Of a DNA stretch of 53,634 nt, positions 53,490-53,634 are shown in pieces. How positions within the stretch are numbered: the stretch's first letter is position 1; each line of letters begins with the position of its first letter. Origin of the DNA: Sporosarcina psychrophila (GTDB lineage Bacteria > Bacillota > Bacilli > Bacillales_A > Planococcaceae); NCBI GenBank assembly GCA_020742515.1, contig DYWT01000259.1:1-53634 (forward strand). The letters are read 5' to 3'. The notes under the pieces are model-generated. The model was not told the origin of the DNA. It made no database searches and saw nothing but the letters and a program-made list of their open reading frames with translations. Position numbers and translations under genes: made by a program.

Positions 53490-53634
53490 TCATCGCCTCC
53501 CCAAATGCGCAAGGTACGCTTCTTTTTGTTCAGTGAGCTGAGCGGGCATTTCAGCGTATACATGATCGAAAACATCTTCTACATTAGGCGGCGGAAACTT
53601 TTCCATTTCTTCTACAGCCGCTTCGACTTCACTT
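53490..53634 (-). CDS. 2-oxoacid dehydrogenase E1 alpha subunit, C-terminal end (partial)
   Basis: The minus strand from the window edge reads SEVEAAVEEMEKFPPP, then NVEDVFDHVYAEMP and finally LTEQKEAYLAHLGRR with a TGA at 53490. This is the typical C-terminal end of E1alpha subunits (AVEEAE..PPP..MFDHVYAEMP). About 47 residues are inside the window; the rest lies beyond it. Stop and E1beta start are adjacent. Confidence 0.88.
   Translation of the reverse strand, partial: SEVEAAVEEMEKFPPPNVEDVFDHVYAEMPAQLTEQKEAYLAHLGRR

Overview
The window looks like chromosome from a low-GC, endospore-forming Bacillales, probably Planococcaceae near Sporosarcina. That placement is my inference. It rests on the deoB-xerD-fur-(spoIIM position)-nudF-yqkF gene order known from Bacillus, a Spo0E-like phosphatase, YhcN-type and YsnF-type proteins, AAGGAGG-type ribosome binding sites, frequent TTG/GTG starts and sigma-B type promoters. 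No rRNA, tRNA, CRISPR array or intact transposase was seen.

Layout. 1-5.6 kb: a GC-rich 21-bp tandem repeat, then a minus-strand block nudF > SpoIIM-like protein > fur > xerD > deoB > pdp, with the aldo-keto reductase yqkF on the other strand. 7.3-14.4 kb: DinB protein, a YvfRSTU-like ABC exporter plus two-component operon, a SAP-domain protein, and a decayed sialic-acid locus (nanE, SGNH hydrolase, nanA-like remnant). 14.5-18.6 kb: Asp-rich lipoprotein, nupC, and xpt-pbuX under a clear guanine riboswitch. 18.7-24.4 kb: CynX-type MFS transporter, CstA-family transporter and a LytS/LytT-type sensor pair. 24.7-31.3 kb: sigma-B stress protein YsnF, a nonsense-broken PhnB-like gene, exoA, small membrane proteins, lipoproteins and a DadA/ThiO-type oxidoreductase. 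31.4-49 kb: an almost complete 4-hydroxyphenylacetate (homoprotocatechuate) meta-cleavage cluster (hpaG1, hpaG2, hpaF, hpaB, hpaC, DapA-like aldolase, hpaE, hpaD). Two paralogous ABC transporters of the TrpXYZ/COG2984 type flank it, and a third orphan binding protein follows it. 49.8-53.6 kb: a 2-oxoacid dehydrogenase operon (E1alpha cut by the window edge, E1beta, E2, E3).

How the genes could work together. pdp, deoB, nupC and xpt-pbuX form a nucleoside and base salvage set. HpaBC hydroxylates 4-hydroxyphenylacetate, HpaD opens the ring, and HpaE/F/G oxidise, isomerise and decarboxylate the product. A DapA-family lyase, whose normal chemistry joins pyruvate to a C4 semialdehyde, stands where the HpaI aldolase would be expected. 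The pathway ends in pyruvate and succinic semialdehyde, and the adjacent 2-oxoacid dehydrogenase could consume the pyruvate. No hydratase (HpaH) and no dedicated regulator are visible in the cluster. Two of the three binding-protein genes share a cre-like box placed 23 bases upstream of a sigma-A type promoter, which suggests carbon-catabolite control of uptake.

A family of short non-autonomous elements with terminal inverted repeats (TATATGTTGAA) occurs at least five times. One copy is nested in another with a TA duplication, and one supplies the stop codon of the dinB-like gene.
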